Source: Actinoplanes sp. SE50/110
Lineage (GTDB): Bacteria; Actinomycetota; Actinomycetes; Mycobacteriales; Micromonosporaceae
Direction: 5' to 3'
Assembly: GCF_900119315.1 (NCBI RefSeq)
Contig: NZ_LT827010.1
Coordinates: forward strand, 2,637,001 to 2,701,000
DNA: 64,000 bases
The notes under the pieces are model-generated. The model ran no database searches and was not told where the DNA came from. It saw only the letters and a list, made by a program, of their open reading frames with translations. The first letter of the stretch is position 1. Each line of letters begins with the position of its first letter. This document shows, in pieces, positions 16,287 to 25,406 of the stretch. The translations under genes and the position numbers were made by a program.

Positions 16287-17615
16287 TCAACGGGGGATGG
16301 CCGGGGCCAGGGTGTGGGCGGCGTGGGCCAGGCGGCTGGCGACGGCGGCGTGGTCGGTGGTCACCAGGCCGACCGTGATCCGCAGGTGGGGCGAGCCCGG
16401 GCCGACCGTGAACGCCGTCCCGGCCGCCGCCCCGATCCCGGCGCTGGCCAGGCTGAGCAGCGCGGCCTGCTCGTCGGCGACCGGTAGCCAGAGGTTGATC
16501 CCCTCACCGTCGGGCAGGTCGATGCCGGCCGCGCGCAGACCGTCGACCACCAGGCGGCGGCGCCGCGCATACTCGTCCCGGGCGGCGGCCACCGCGGCCA
16601 CCGAGGCCGGGTCGGTGAGCAGGCAGAGCAGCAGCCGCTGCAGGAGGCGGCTGGTCCAGCCCTGGCCGAGCAGCCGGCGTTCCAGGATCGGGTCGAGGAC
16701 GCCGGCGGGGCCGCTGACCGCGGCCAGGCGCAGGTCGGGGCCGTGCGACTTGGAGAAGCTGCGCACGTGGATCGTCTGGCGGGGCAGGTGGACGCCGATC
16801 GACGACAGGGGCCCGGCGGCCAGGTCGCCCGCGGAGTCGTCCTCCACGACGTACACCTCAGGCGTTTTCTGCAGGACGGCGGCGAGGGCGGTGGCCCGCG
16901 ACGGTGACCACGACGCGCCGGTCGGGTTGAGCGCCCGCGGCTGCAGGAACACCGCGGCCGGGCGCCGCGTCAGGGCGGCGGCGAGCTGCGCGGGAAGCAT
17001 GCCCTCGGCGTCGGTGCCGACCCCGATGACCGGGACGCCGAGCACCTCGAGCAGGTCGAGCAGGGGCGGGAAGCAGGGGTTCTCCACCACCGCGAGGTCG
17101 CCGAGGCGCAGCAGCGACGACGCGACCTGGTCGATCGCGTCCATCGCGCCGTCGAAGACGGCGAGGCGGTCGGCGGGATAGGGCCAGCGGTCGCGGAGCA
17201 GGGCCGCCAGCTCGGGCAGCACCGGCTCGTCGAGGTAGCTGGTCGGGGTGGGGGAGAGGCCGTGCAGCGCCGGGATCGGCGGGAGCAGTCGCGGGTCGGG
17301 CACGCCGGTGGACAGGTCGAGGCCGAAGCCGCCGGCGCGGCGCAGGGCCGCCCGATAACGCCCGGGGCCGCCGGAGCCGGGGGCGGCGACGACCGTGCCG
17401 CGGCGTCCGTCCGTCCGGATGGTGCCGGCCCGGCGCAGGAGCTGCCAGGCTGCGTTGACCGTGCTGGGCGACAGGCGCAGCTCGGTGGCGACCGTGCGGA
17501 CCGGGGGGAGTTTGGCGCCGGCCTCGATCGCGCCGTCGCCGATCGCCCGGCTGAGCGCCTCGGCCAGGCCGCGTGCGCTGGGGTCGGTGAGTCTCGCGAA
17601 GATCGCCTCGAACAT
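16287..17615 (-). CDS. MocR/GabR-type transcriptional regulator (wHTH plus aminotransferase domain)
   Basis: 442 residues: a GntR-type winged helix-turn-helix (about 1-68; LPPVRTVATELRLSPSTVNAAW) joined to a class-I aminotransferase-like domain with the PLP-lysine motif SFSKSHGPDLRLA. MocR regulators use PLP as effector sensor rather than as catalyst. ATG 17615 is preferred because TACTGT lies 7 nt upstream, giving a leaderless start; an in-frame TTG at 17636 is less likely. It is divergent from methylmalonate-semialdehyde dehydrogenase and a class-III aminotransferase, the classical arrangement of a MocR and its targets, so it probably controls them in response to an amino acid or amine. Confidence 0.87.
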   Translation of the reverse strand: MFEAIFARLTDPSARGLAEALSRAIGDGAIEAGAKLPPVRTVATELRLSPSTVNAAWQLLRRAGTIRTDGRRGTVVAAPGSGGPGRYRAALRRAGGFGLDLSTGVPDPRLLPPIPALHGLSPTPTSYLDEPVLPELAALLRDRWPYPADRLAVFDGAMDAIDQVASSLLRLGDLAVVENPCFPPLLDLLEVLGVPVIGVGTDAEGMLPAQLAAALTRRPAAVFLQPRALNPTGASWSPSRATALAAVLQKTPEVYVVEDDSAGDLAAGPLSSIGVHLPRQTIHVRSFSKSHGPDLRLAAVSGPAGVLDPILERRLLGQGWTSRLLQRLLLCLLTDPASVAAVAAARDEYARRRRLVVDGLRAAGIDLPDGEGINLWLPVADEQAALLSLASAGIGAAAGTAFTVGPGSPHLRITVGLVTTDHAAVASRLAHAAHTLAPAIPR

Positions 17616-17622
17616 TTTTGTT

Positions 17623-17668
17623 ACAGTACATTTCAAGCATTGTTCGGTCCATGGTCGTCACATAATCT
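17623..17668. promoter_or_regulatory. Divergent leaderless promoters between MocR and mmsA
   Basis: The minus-strand -10 box TACTGT (17623-17628) is 7 nt from ATG 17615 and the plus-strand -10 box TAATCT (17663-17668) is 7 nt from ATG 17676. Neither gene has a Shine-Dalgarno site. The AT-richer 35 bp between the boxes is where a MocR dimer would be expected to bind. Confidence 0.55.
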
Positions 17669-17675
17669 CGGCCGC

Positions 17676-19166
17676 ATGAATCAGATTGCGCACTGGATCG
17701 GCGGCGCGGAGCGTGCCGGCCGGTCCGGCCGGGTCGCCCCGGTCTTCAACCCCGCCACCGGCGAGCAGACCGCCGAGGTCGCCCTGGCCGGCACCGACGA
17801 GGTCGCCGAGGCCGTCGCGGTCGCCAAGGAGGCGGCCGAGGCGTGGCGCGCGGCATCGCTGTCCCGGCGCTCCGCGGTGCTGTTCACCTTCCGCGAGCTG
17901 CTGGCCGGGCGCACCGCCGAGCTGGCCGCGATCGTCACGGCCGAGCACGGCAAGGTGCTGGCCGACGCCGCCGGCGAGATCGCCCGGGGCCTGGAGAACG
18001 TGGAGTTCGCCACCGGCATCCCGCACCTGATGAAGGGCGCCTTCTCGGAGCAGGCCGCCACCGGCGTCGACGTGTACTCGATCCGTCAGCCGCTCGGCGT
18101 GGTCGCCGGCATCACCCCGTTCAACTTCCCGGTCATGGTGCCGCTCTGGATGTGCGCGACCGCGATCGCCGCCGGCAACGCGTTCGTCCTCAAGCCCAGT
18201 GAGAAGGACCCGTCCGCGGCGCTCTGGTTGGCCCGGCTGTGGGCCGAGGCCGGCCTGCCGGCGGGCGTCTTCACCGTGCTCAACGGCGACAAGGAGGCGG
18301 TCGACGCGCTGCTGGTGCACCCGGACATCGCGGCGGTCAGCTTCGTCGGGTCGACCCCGATCGCGAAGTACATCTACGAGACCGGCACCGCGCAGGGCAA
18401 GCGGGTGCAGGCGCTGGGCGGCGCGAAGAACCACATGATCGTGCTGCCGGACGCCGAGCTCGACGCGGCCGCCGACGCGGCGATCAACGCGGGGTACGGG
18501 GCGGCGGGCGAGCGGTGCATGGCGATCTCGGTGGTGGTGGCCGTGGGCGACATCGCCGACCCGCTGGTCGAGGCGATCGCGGCCCGGCTGCCGAAGATCA
18601 GGGTCGGCAACGGGGCCGATCGGGGTGTCGACATGGGGCCGCTGATCAGCGCCCAGCACAGGGACCGGGTCGCGGGCTACATCGCCGCCGGCGAACAGGC
18701 CGGCGCCACGGTGATCGCCGACGGCCGCAAGTCGGCGATCGCGGACGAGGACGGATATTTCCTCGGGGCGACGCTGCTGGACAACGTCACCACCGACATG
18801 ACCGTGTACACCGACGAGATCTTCGGCCCGGTGCTGTCGGTGGTCCGCGTCGACACCTATGCCGAGGCGGTCCGGCTGGTCAACGAGAACGAGTACGGCA
18901 ACGGCGTCGCGATCTTCACCCGGGACGGCGGCGCGGCCCGCCGGTTCCAGTTCGACGTCGAGGCCGGCATGGTCGGCGTCAACGTGCCGATCCCGGTTCC
19001 GGTGGCCTACTACTCGTTCGGCGGCTGGAAGGCCTCGCTGTTCGGCGACAGCCACATGTACGGCCCGGACGGCATCCACTTCTTCACCCGTGGCAAGGTC
19101 GTGACTTCCCGGTGGCCCGATCCCGGAACCTCGGCGATCGACCTCGGCTTCCCGCAGACTCGGTGA
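17676..19166 (+). CDS. mmsA: CoA-acylating methylmalonate-semialdehyde dehydrogenase
   Basis: 496-residue NAD-dependent aldehyde dehydrogenase converting (methyl)malonate semialdehyde plus CoA to propionyl- or acetyl-CoA. Family markers are ITPFNFPVMVPLWM, the catalytic Cys in AAGERCMAIS and GVNVPIPVPVAYYSFGGWK near the C-terminus, specific to the MmsA branch. The length fits. The start is leaderless (TAATCT at 7 nt). An aminotransferase follows after 11 nt, so together they could degrade beta-alanine or 3-aminoisobutyrate via the semialdehyde. It might also accept products of the polyamine region next door, but that is inference. Confidence 0.9.
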   Translation: MNQIAHWIGGAERAGRSGRVAPVFNPATGEQTAEVALAGTDEVAEAVAVAKEAAEAWRAASLSRRSAVLFTFRELLAGRTAELAAIVTAEHGKVLADAAGEIARGLENVEFATGIPHLMKGAFSEQAATGVDVYSIRQPLGVVAGITPFNFPVMVPLWMCATAIAAGNAFVLKPSEKDPSAALWLARLWAEAGLPAGVFTVLNGDKEAVDALLVHPDIAAVSFVGSTPIAKYIYETGTAQGKRVQALGGAKNHMIVLPDAELDAAADAAINAGYGAAGERCMAISVVVAVGDIADPLVEAIAARLPKIRVGNGADRGVDMGPLISAQHRDRVAGYIAAGEQAGATVIADGRKSAIADEDGYFLGATLLDNVTTDMTVYTDEIFGPVLSVVRVDTYAEAVRLVNENEYGNGVAIFTRDGGAARRFQFDVEAGMVGVNVPIPVPVAYYSFGGWKASLFGDSHMYGPDGIHFFTRGKVVTSRWPDPGTSAIDLGFPQTR

Positions 19167-19177
19167 GGATTCGTACT

Positions 19178-20512
19178 ATGTCTGAGGCTCAGGTCCGCGC
19201 GGACGACCGCGCGCACGTCTTCCACTCCTGGTCCGCGCAGGGCTTGATCAACCCGCTGCCGATCGCCGGCGCGTCCGGTTCCTACTTCTGGGACTACGAC
19301 GGCCGGAGGTATCTGGACTTCTCGTCCCAGCTGGTGAACATCAACATCGGGCATCAGCACCCGCGGCTGGTGGCGGCGATCCAGGAGCAGGCGGCCCGGC
19401 TCTGCACCATCCAGCCGGCCTTCGCCAACGACAAGCGGGGCGAGGCGGCCCGGCTGATCGCCGAGCTCGCCCCCGGCTCGCTGAACCGGGTGTTCTTCAC
19501 CAACGGCGGCGCCGAGGCGAACGAGAACGCGATCCGGATGGCCCGGCTGCACACCGGCCGGCACAAGGTGCTCGCCACCTACCGGAGCTACCACGGCTCG
19601 ACGGCCACCGCGATCACCGCGACCGGCGACCCCCGGCGCTGGCCGAACGAGCCGGTCGCGGTCGGTGTCGTGCACTTCTGGGGACCGTACCCGTTCCGGT
19701 CGCCGTTCCACTCCGACAGCGAGGAGCAGGAGTCGCGGCGGGCGCTGCAGCACCTGCGGGACACCATCGTCTTCGAGGGGCCGGGCACCATCGCCGCGAT
19801 CCTGCTGGAGACGGTGGTCGGCACCAACGGCATCCTGGTCCCGCCGCCCGGCTACCTGGCCGGCGTCCGGGAGATCTGCGACGAGTTCGGCATCGTGTTC
19901 ATCGCCGACGAGGTGATGGCCGGGTTCGGCCGGTGCGGCGAGTGGTTCGCGGTCGACCACTGGGGCGTGGTGCCCGACCTGATCACTTTCGCCAAGGGGG
20001 TCAACTCCGGCTACCTCCCGCTGGGCGGGGTGGTGATCTCCGACGAGATCGCCGAGACGTTCCGCGAGCGGCCGTTCCCGGGCGGCCTGACCTATTCCGG
20101 TCATCCGCTCGCCTGTGCCTCCGCGGTCGCCTCGATCGAGATCTTCAAGGAGGAGGGGATCGTCGAGCACGCCCGGATGCTGGGCACCGAGGTGATCGCC
20201 CCGGCCCTGGCCGAGCTCAAGGAGAAGCACCCGAGCGTGGGCGACGTCCGCGGCCTCGGCGTGTTCTGGGCGATCGAGCTGGTGAAGGACGCGGACCGGA
20301 CGCCGCTGGTGCCGTTCAACGCGGCCGGAGCGGCCGCCGGACCGATGAACGAGGTGGCCGCGGCCTGCAAGGAGCGGGGGCTCTGGCCGTTCACCCACTT
20401 CAACCGGGTGCACGTGGTCCCGCCCTGCACGACCAGTGTCGAGGAGGTCCGCGAGGGTCTCACCATCCTGGACGAGGCGTTGACGGTTGCCGACGGTTTC
20501 TACGGATCCTGA
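19178..20512 (+). CDS. Class-III omega-aminotransferase (beta-alanine/taurine-pyruvate type)
   Basis: 444-residue PLP enzyme. Class-III features are YFWDYDGRRYLDF, HGSTATAITATGDPR, IADEVMAGFGRCGEW and the Schiff-base Lys in FAKGVNSGYLPLGG. The TYSGHPLACA motif near 300 is also typical. It lies 11 nt after mmsA and is probably co-transcribed, suggesting transamination of an omega-amino acid to the semialdehyde that MmsA consumes. Substrate cannot be settled from sequence; annotation pipelines often call such proteins aspartate aminotransferase family. Confidence 0.85.
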   Translation: MSEAQVRADDRAHVFHSWSAQGLINPLPIAGASGSYFWDYDGRRYLDFSSQLVNINIGHQHPRLVAAIQEQAARLCTIQPAFANDKRGEAARLIAELAPGSLNRVFFTNGGAEANENAIRMARLHTGRHKVLATYRSYHGSTATAITATGDPRRWPNEPVAVGVVHFWGPYPFRSPFHSDSEEQESRRALQHLRDTIVFEGPGTIAAILLETVVGTNGILVPPPGYLAGVREICDEFGIVFIADEVMAGFGRCGEWFAVDHWGVVPDLITFAKGVNSGYLPLGGVVISDEIAETFRERPFPGGLTYSGHPLACASAVASIEIFKEEGIVEHARMLGTEVIAPALAELKEKHPSVGDVRGLGVFWAIELVKDADRTPLVPFNAAGAAAGPMNEVAAACKERGLWPFTHFNRVHVVPPCTTSVEEVREGLTILDEALTVADGFYGS

Positions 20513-20533
20513 GCCACTCTGCTTCTGATTTCT

Positions 20534-20593
20534 GTTTCCGGATTGGAAACTACTTCGGATTCCCTTGTCACATCCGTCAAGGATGTGACAAGG
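20534..20593. promoter_or_regulatory. Two strong inverted repeats before the polyamine operon
   Basis: GTTTCC-GGATT-GGAAAC (20534-20550) and a perfect 13-bp repeat CCTTGTCACATCC, 5-nt loop, GGATGTGACAAGG (20563-20593). Both have 5-nt spacers. They lie between the aminotransferase stop at 20512 and the dehydrogenase start at 20644. The second could terminate the mmsA operon, but it is followed by TTCCCCC rather than a U-tract, so an operator role is equally likely. Confidence 0.6.
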
Positions 20594-20643
20594 TTCCCCC
20601 ACTTCTGGTGAGCGTCACCACACCGACGGAAGGCAACACCCCC

Positions 20644-22080
20644 GTGAGCACCGAACTCCCCGTGCTGCGCAACTTCGTCAACGGATCCTTCACGGACACC
20701 GACCAGGGGCGGACGTCGCCGGTCGTCGACCCGAGCACCGGCGAGGCCTACGCCCTCGCCCCGGTCTCCTCGGAGCGGGACGTGCAGGTCGCGGTGGAGG
20801 CCGCCACCGCCGGGTTCGAGGTCTGGCGGGACACCACGCCGGCCGAGCGGCAGCGGGCGCTGCTGCGCATCGCCGACGCGGTCGAGGCGCGGGCCGAGGA
20901 GCTGATCGAGGCCGAGTGCCGCAACACCGGCAAGCCGGTCGCGGCGACCCGGGCCGAGGAGATGGGCCCGGTCCTCGACGAGTTGCGGTTCTTCGCCGGC
21001 GCGGCGCGGATGCTGGAGGGCAAGGCCGCGGCGGAATACCTCAGGGACCACACCTCCTACGTACGCCGTGAGCCGATCGGTGTGTGCGCGCAGATCACGC
21101 CGTGGAACTACCCGCTGGTGATGGCGATCTGGAAACTGGCCCCGGCGATCGCCGCGGGCAACTCGGTGGTACTCAAGCCGTCCGACACCACCCCGGTCAG
21201 CACGCTGCTGCTCGCCGGGATCGCCGCCGAGTTCCTCCCGGCCGGTGTGCTGAACGTGGTCTGCGGCGACCGGGACACCGGCCGGGCGCTGGTGGCCCAC
21301 CCGGTGCCGCAGCTGGTGTCGATCACCGGCTCCACCCGGGCCGGGATGGAGGTCGCCGCGGCGGCCGCCCCCGACCTCAAGAAGGTGCACCTGGAGCTGG
21401 GCGGCAAGGCTCCGGTCGTGGTCTTCGACGACGTCGACATCGCGGCCACCGCGGCCGCGATCGCCGGCGCCGGCTTCTTCAACGCCGGCCAGGACTGCAC
21501 CGCCGCCACCCGGGTGCTGGTGCACGAGCGGATCGCCACCGACTTCACCGCCGCGCTGGCCGAGGCGGCCCGCGGCACCCGGGTCGGCGCCCCGTCCGAC
21601 ACCGCGGCGTTCTTCGGCCCGGTCAACAACGCGGCCCAGCTGGAGCGGGTGGCCGGCTTCCTGGACCGCACCCCGGCGCACGCCGAGGTGGTGGCCGGCG
21701 GCCGGCGGATCGGCGACCGCGGCTACTTCTTCGCGCCGACCGTGGTGGCCGGCCTGCGGCAGCGCGACGAGATGATCCAGGACGAGGTGTTCGGCCCGGT
21801 GATCACGGTGCAGCCGTTCGCCGACGAGGCCGAAGCGGTCCGGTACGCCAACGACGTCCGCTACGGACTGAGCGCCAGCGTCTGGACGCAGAACCACGGT
21901 CGTGCCATGCGGGTGTCCCGCCGTCTCGACTTCGGCGCGGTCTGGATCAACACGCACCTGCCGTTCGTGTCCGAGATGCCACATGGCGGTTACGGGCACT
22001 CCGGCCACGGCAAGGACCTTTCCCTGTACGGCTTCGAGGAGTACACCCGGATCAAGCACGTGATGAGCTATCACGGCTGA
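20644..22080 (+). CDS. Gamma-aminobutyraldehyde dehydrogenase (paralogue 1)
   Basis: 478-residue NAD(P)-dependent aldehyde dehydrogenase oxidising 4-aminobutanal to GABA. Motifs are ITPWNYPLVMAIWKLAPAIA, the glutamate in LELGGKAPVVV and catalytic Cys in FNAGQDCTAATR, the form seen in the PatD/Prr group. The start is GTG 20644 with GGAAGG about 10 nt upstream; GTG 20608 is in frame but lacks a ribosome site. It is followed by a polyamine-type ABC importer (potA-potD-potB-potC) and an FAD oxidase in the same direction. A same-length paralogue occurs at 35638-37074. Confidence 0.87.
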   Translation: MSTELPVLRNFVNGSFTDTDQGRTSPVVDPSTGEAYALAPVSSERDVQVAVEAATAGFEVWRDTTPAERQRALLRIADAVEARAEELIEAECRNTGKPVAATRAEEMGPVLDELRFFAGAARMLEGKAAAEYLRDHTSYVRREPIGVCAQITPWNYPLVMAIWKLAPAIAAGNSVVLKPSDTTPVSTLLLAGIAAEFLPAGVLNVVCGDRDTGRALVAHPVPQLVSITGSTRAGMEVAAAAAPDLKKVHLELGGKAPVVVFDDVDIAATAAAIAGAGFFNAGQDCTAATRVLVHERIATDFTAALAEAARGTRVGAPSDTAAFFGPVNNAAQLERVAGFLDRTPAHAEVVAGGRRIGDRGYFFAPTVVAGLRQRDEMIQDEVFGPVITVQPFADEAEAVRYANDVRYGLSASVWTQNHGRAMRVSRRLDFGAVWINTHLPFVSEMPHGGYGHSGHGKDLSLYGFEEYTRIKHVMSYHG

Positions 22081-22130
22081 TCCGCTGATCCGCTGGACAA
22101 TCGCCACCCCCGCCTCCGAGGTGAACATTT

Positions 22131-23288
22131 ATGACCACGTCTGTCCCGCACCACGCCGCGAAGGCCGCGCCGGCCACCGGCGAGCGGACCGGGTACCCGG
22201 CGATCGAGTTCGCCGGTGTCCGCAAGGAATACCTGTCGCACGGTGAGGCGGTCCCGGCCGTCAAGAGCCTCGACCTGGCGATCGGTCAGGGGGAGTTCTT
22301 CTCGCTGCTCGGCCCGTCCGGCTGCGGCAAGACCACCACGATGCGGATGATCGCCGGCTTCGAGCAGCCGACCACCGGCACGGTCTTCCTCGACGGCAAG
22401 GACGTCACCAACGTGGCGCCCAACAAGCGCGACGTCAACATGGTCTTCCAGTCGTACGCGTTGTTCCCGCACCTCAACGTCCTGCAGAACGTGTCGTTCG
22501 GGCTGGAGCGCAAGAAGGTCGCCAAGAGCGAGATCAAGCGGCGGGTCGGCGAGATCCTGGAGATCGTCTCGCTGACCGGCATGGAGAAGCGGCAGCCCAA
22601 GGAGATGTCCGGCGGCCAGCAGCAGCGGGTCGCGCTGGCCCGGGCGCTGGTCAACCACCCGCGGGCGCTGCTGCTCGACGAGCCGCTCGGCGCCCTCGAC
22701 CTGAAGCTGCGCCAGCAGATGCAGATCGAGCTGAAGCGGATCCAGCGCGAGGTCGGCATCACCTTCGTCTACGTCACCCACGACCAGGGTGAGGCGCTGA
22801 CCATGTCGGACCGGATCGCGGTGATGAACGCCGGGCTGATCGAGCAGCTCGGCACGCCGCGGGAGATCTACGAGCGGCCCTCGACCCGATTCGTGGCCGG
22901 CTTCATCGGCACGTCGAACATCGTCGACGGCCAGGTGGCCCGGGTCGAGGACGGGTTCGCCGTACTGGACCTGGGCAGCGGGGAGCGGATCCTGGCGCCG
23001 GTGCCCGGCACGGTGCAGGCCGGCCGGAAGCTGGAGGTGTCGGTGCGCCCGGAGAAGATCGACCTGCACCGGAGCGCCCCGCAGGCGGTCACCGGCAGCC
23101 TGCTCTCCGGCACCGTCACCGAGGTCGTCTACCACGGGACATCGACCAACTACACGGTCGCGACCTCCGCGGGATCAGACTTCGTGGTGTTCGATCAGAA
23201 TGCTCACGATGCCGAGGACGTCGCCTCGCGCGGCGAGCGTGTCTTCCTCACCTGGGCCCCCCAGCACTCGTACCCGATCGGAGTCTGA
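22131..23288 (+). CDS. potA: Spermidine/putrescine ABC transporter ATP-binding protein
   Basis: 385-residue ATPase of the polyamine/opine importer family. Walker A is GPSGCGKTT, signature MSGGQQQRVALARAL, Walker B ALLLDEPLGALD, followed by a TOBE domain (about 290-370). GAGG lies 9 nt before the ATG. Its stop overlaps the ATG of the binding-protein gene (TGATG). With the two permeases and lipoprotein downstream it forms a complete polyamine importer. Confidence 0.9.
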   Translation: MTTSVPHHAAKAAPATGERTGYPAIEFAGVRKEYLSHGEAVPAVKSLDLAIGQGEFFSLLGPSGCGKTTTMRMIAGFEQPTTGTVFLDGKDVTNVAPNKRDVNMVFQSYALFPHLNVLQNVSFGLERKKVAKSEIKRRVGEILEIVSLTGMEKRQPKEMSGGQQQRVALARALVNHPRALLLDEPLGALDLKLRQQMQIELKRIQREVGITFVYVTHDQGEALTMSDRIAVMNAGLIEQLGTPREIYERPSTRFVAGFIGTSNIVDGQVARVEDGFAVLDLGSGERILAPVPGTVQAGRKLEVSVRPEKIDLHRSAPQAVTGSLLSGTVTEVVYHGTSTNYTVATSAGSDFVVFDQNAHDAEDVASRGERVFLTWAPQHSYPIGV

Positions 23289-24538
23289 TGTTCCCGACCA
23301 GTCAGCCGGACCCCTCCGTCCTGCGCGGCATGACGCAGCGGCGCCTTGGTCGCCGGGACGCGTTGCGCCTCGGTGGCACGTCGGCTCTCGGAGCGTTGCT
23401 GGCCGCCTGCGGCGTGCAGGGCAAGGGCAAGCCGGAGGCCAGCGTCGCCCCCGACGCCGTGGCGAAGTTCTGGAGCGGCAAGGTCAAGAACGGCAAGCTC
23501 GACTTCGCGAACTGGCCGCTCTACATGGACCCGAAGAAGCCGCAGCTCAAGAAGTTCACCGAGAAGACCGGGATCACGGTGAACTACCAGGAGGTCATCC
23601 AGGAGATGGGGCCCTGGTTCGCCAAGGTGCAGCCCCAGCTGTCGGCCGGTCAGTCGATCGGCTTCGACCTCATGGTGATCACCAACTCGGTGCAGTTCGG
23701 CCAGTTCCGCTCCGGCGGCTTCCTGGCCCCGCTGGACCACTCGAAGCTGCCCAACTACGCGGCGAACGCCGGTAAATCGTACGCCAACGAGGCTTTCGAC
23801 CCGGGCAACGTCTTCAGCATCCCGTGGGCGTCCGGGATCACCGGCATCGCGTACGACATCAAGAAGACCGGCCGGGAGATCACCAAGCTCGCCGACCTGT
23901 GGGACCCGCAGTTCAAGGGCAAGGTCGGGATGTTCTCCGACACCCAGGAACTGGCCAACTTCGGTCTGCTCGCGGCCGGTCTCAAGCCGGCCGGCTCCGG
24001 CGAGGCCGAGTGGAAGCAGGCGGCCGAGAAGCTCAAGCAGCAGAAGTCGGCGGGCATGGTCCGCAACTACTACGACCAGAGCTACGTCGACGCGCTGGGC
24101 AAGGGCGAGGTCTGGCTGACCCAGGCCTGGTCCGGCGACATCTTCCAGAAGAACGTCTCCGACGGCACGGACTTCCGGTTCGTGATCCCCGAGGAGGGCG
24201 GCACGATCTGGACCGACAACATGACGATCCCGATCACCGCGGCCAACCCGGTCGACGCGATCATGATGATGGACTTCTTCTACGAGGTGGAGAACGCGGC
24301 GTCGCTGGCCGAGTTCATCAACTACGTGTGCCCGGTGCCGGCCGCGCAGGACCAGATCAAGAAGGACGCGGCCGCCGCGAGCGGGGACGACAAGAAGACC
24401 CTGACGATGGTGGCCGGCAGCCCGCTGGTGTTCCCGGGGCAGTCCGACTACGACAAGCTGCACTACTACATCGACTTCAACACGCAGGAAGAGCAGCAGA
24501 ACTTCCAGCGCATCTTCGAACCGATCACATTGAGCTGA
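23288..24538 (+). CDS. potD: Polyamine-binding lipoprotein of the ABC importer (PotD-like)
   Basis: 416-residue extracytoplasmic solute-binding protein. The N-terminus has twin-arginine features (RRLGRRDALRLGG) and a lipobox ending in LLAAC, so it is probably exported by Tat and lipidated. The mature part is a PotD-type fold with IPWASGITGIAYDIKKTG and an aromatic-rich ligand region (WLTQAWSGDIFQ). The ATG overlaps the potA stop. It supplies ligand, most likely putrescine or spermidine, to the permeases that follow. Confidence 0.88.
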   Translation: MFPTSQPDPSVLRGMTQRRLGRRDALRLGGTSALGALLAACGVQGKGKPEASVAPDAVAKFWSGKVKNGKLDFANWPLYMDPKKPQLKKFTEKTGITVNYQEVIQEMGPWFAKVQPQLSAGQSIGFDLMVITNSVQFGQFRSGGFLAPLDHSKLPNYAANAGKSYANEAFDPGNVFSIPWASGITGIAYDIKKTGREITKLADLWDPQFKGKVGMFSDTQELANFGLLAAGLKPAGSGEAEWKQAAEKLKQQKSAGMVRNYYDQSYVDALGKGEVWLTQAWSGDIFQKNVSDGTDFRFVIPEEGGTIWTDNMTIPITAANPVDAIMMMDFFYEVENAASLAEFINYVCPVPAAQDQIKKDAAAASGDDKKTLTMVAGSPLVFPGQSDYDKLHYYIDFNTQEEQQNFQRIFEPITLS

Positions 24539-24542
24539 GCTG

Positions 24543-25406
24543 ATGAACCGGGTAAAACGCACACTCGCGCCCTACCTGCTCGTGCTACCCGGCGGGTTGT
24601 GGCTGCTGCTGTTCTTCGTGGTGCCGATGGCCACCATGTTCTCGCTGTCCCTGCAGCAGGGCGACGTCATCAACGGCTACCGGTTCACCGGTCATTGGCA
24701 GACGTACGTGGATGCCATCTCCGACTACCGGGTGCAGTTGATCCGCTCGCTGGTGTACGGGCTCATCACGACGGTGGTGCTGGTCGTGATGAGCTTCCCG
24801 ATCGCGTACTGGATCGCGTTCCACGGCGGGAAGCGGAAATCGACGTACCTCTTCCTGCTGCTCCTGCCGTTCTTCGTGTCGTTCGTGCTGCGGACGATCT
24901 CGTGGCGGCAGATCCTCACCGACGACGGGGTGCTGCTGCATCCGCTCAAGGAGGCCGGGCTGCTCTCACCCGGCTTCCACATCCTCGGCACCTCGTACGC
25001 GGTGATCTTCGGCCTGGTCTACAACTCGCTGCCGTTCATGGTCCTGCCGATCTACGTGGCGCTGGAGCGGATCGACCCGCGGGTGCTGGAAGCGGCCCGC
25101 GACCTGTACGCCAAGCCGCCGGTCGTGTTCAGCCGGGTGGTCCTGCCGCTCGCGCTGCCCGGGGTCTTCGCCGGTGTGCTGATGACGTTCGTGCCGGCCA
25201 GCGCCGACTACGTCAACTCGCAGGTGCTCGGCAGTGCCAGCACCACCATGATCGGCCAGGTGATCCAGGCGCAGTACCTGGCCAGTTCCAACTACCCGAC
25301 GGCTTCGGCCCTGTCCTTCGTGCTGATGGCGGTGCTGCTGGTCGGCGTCTTCACCTATGCGCGGGCGCTCGGCACCGAGGACGTCATGAATGCGGCGGCA
25401 CGATGA
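24543..25406 (+). CDS. potB: Polyamine ABC transporter permease (PotB-like)
   Basis: 287-residue permease with six predicted membrane segments and the cytoplasmic EAA-type loop ALERIDPRVLEAARDLYAKP. It starts 4 nt after the binding-protein stop and its stop overlaps the next permease start (ATGA). MetI-like family; pairs with the protein at 25403-26251. Confidence 0.88.
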   Translation: MNRVKRTLAPYLLVLPGGLWLLLFFVVPMATMFSLSLQQGDVINGYRFTGHWQTYVDAISDYRVQLIRSLVYGLITTVVLVVMSFPIAYWIAFHGGKRKSTYLFLLLLPFFVSFVLRTISWRQILTDDGVLLHPLKEAGLLSPGFHILGTSYAVIFGLVYNSLPFMVLPIYVALERIDPRVLEAARDLYAKPPVVFSRVVLPLALPGVFAGVLMTFVPASADYVNSQVLGSASTTMIGQVIQAQYLASSNYPTASALSFVLMAVLLVGVFTYARALGTEDVMNAAAR

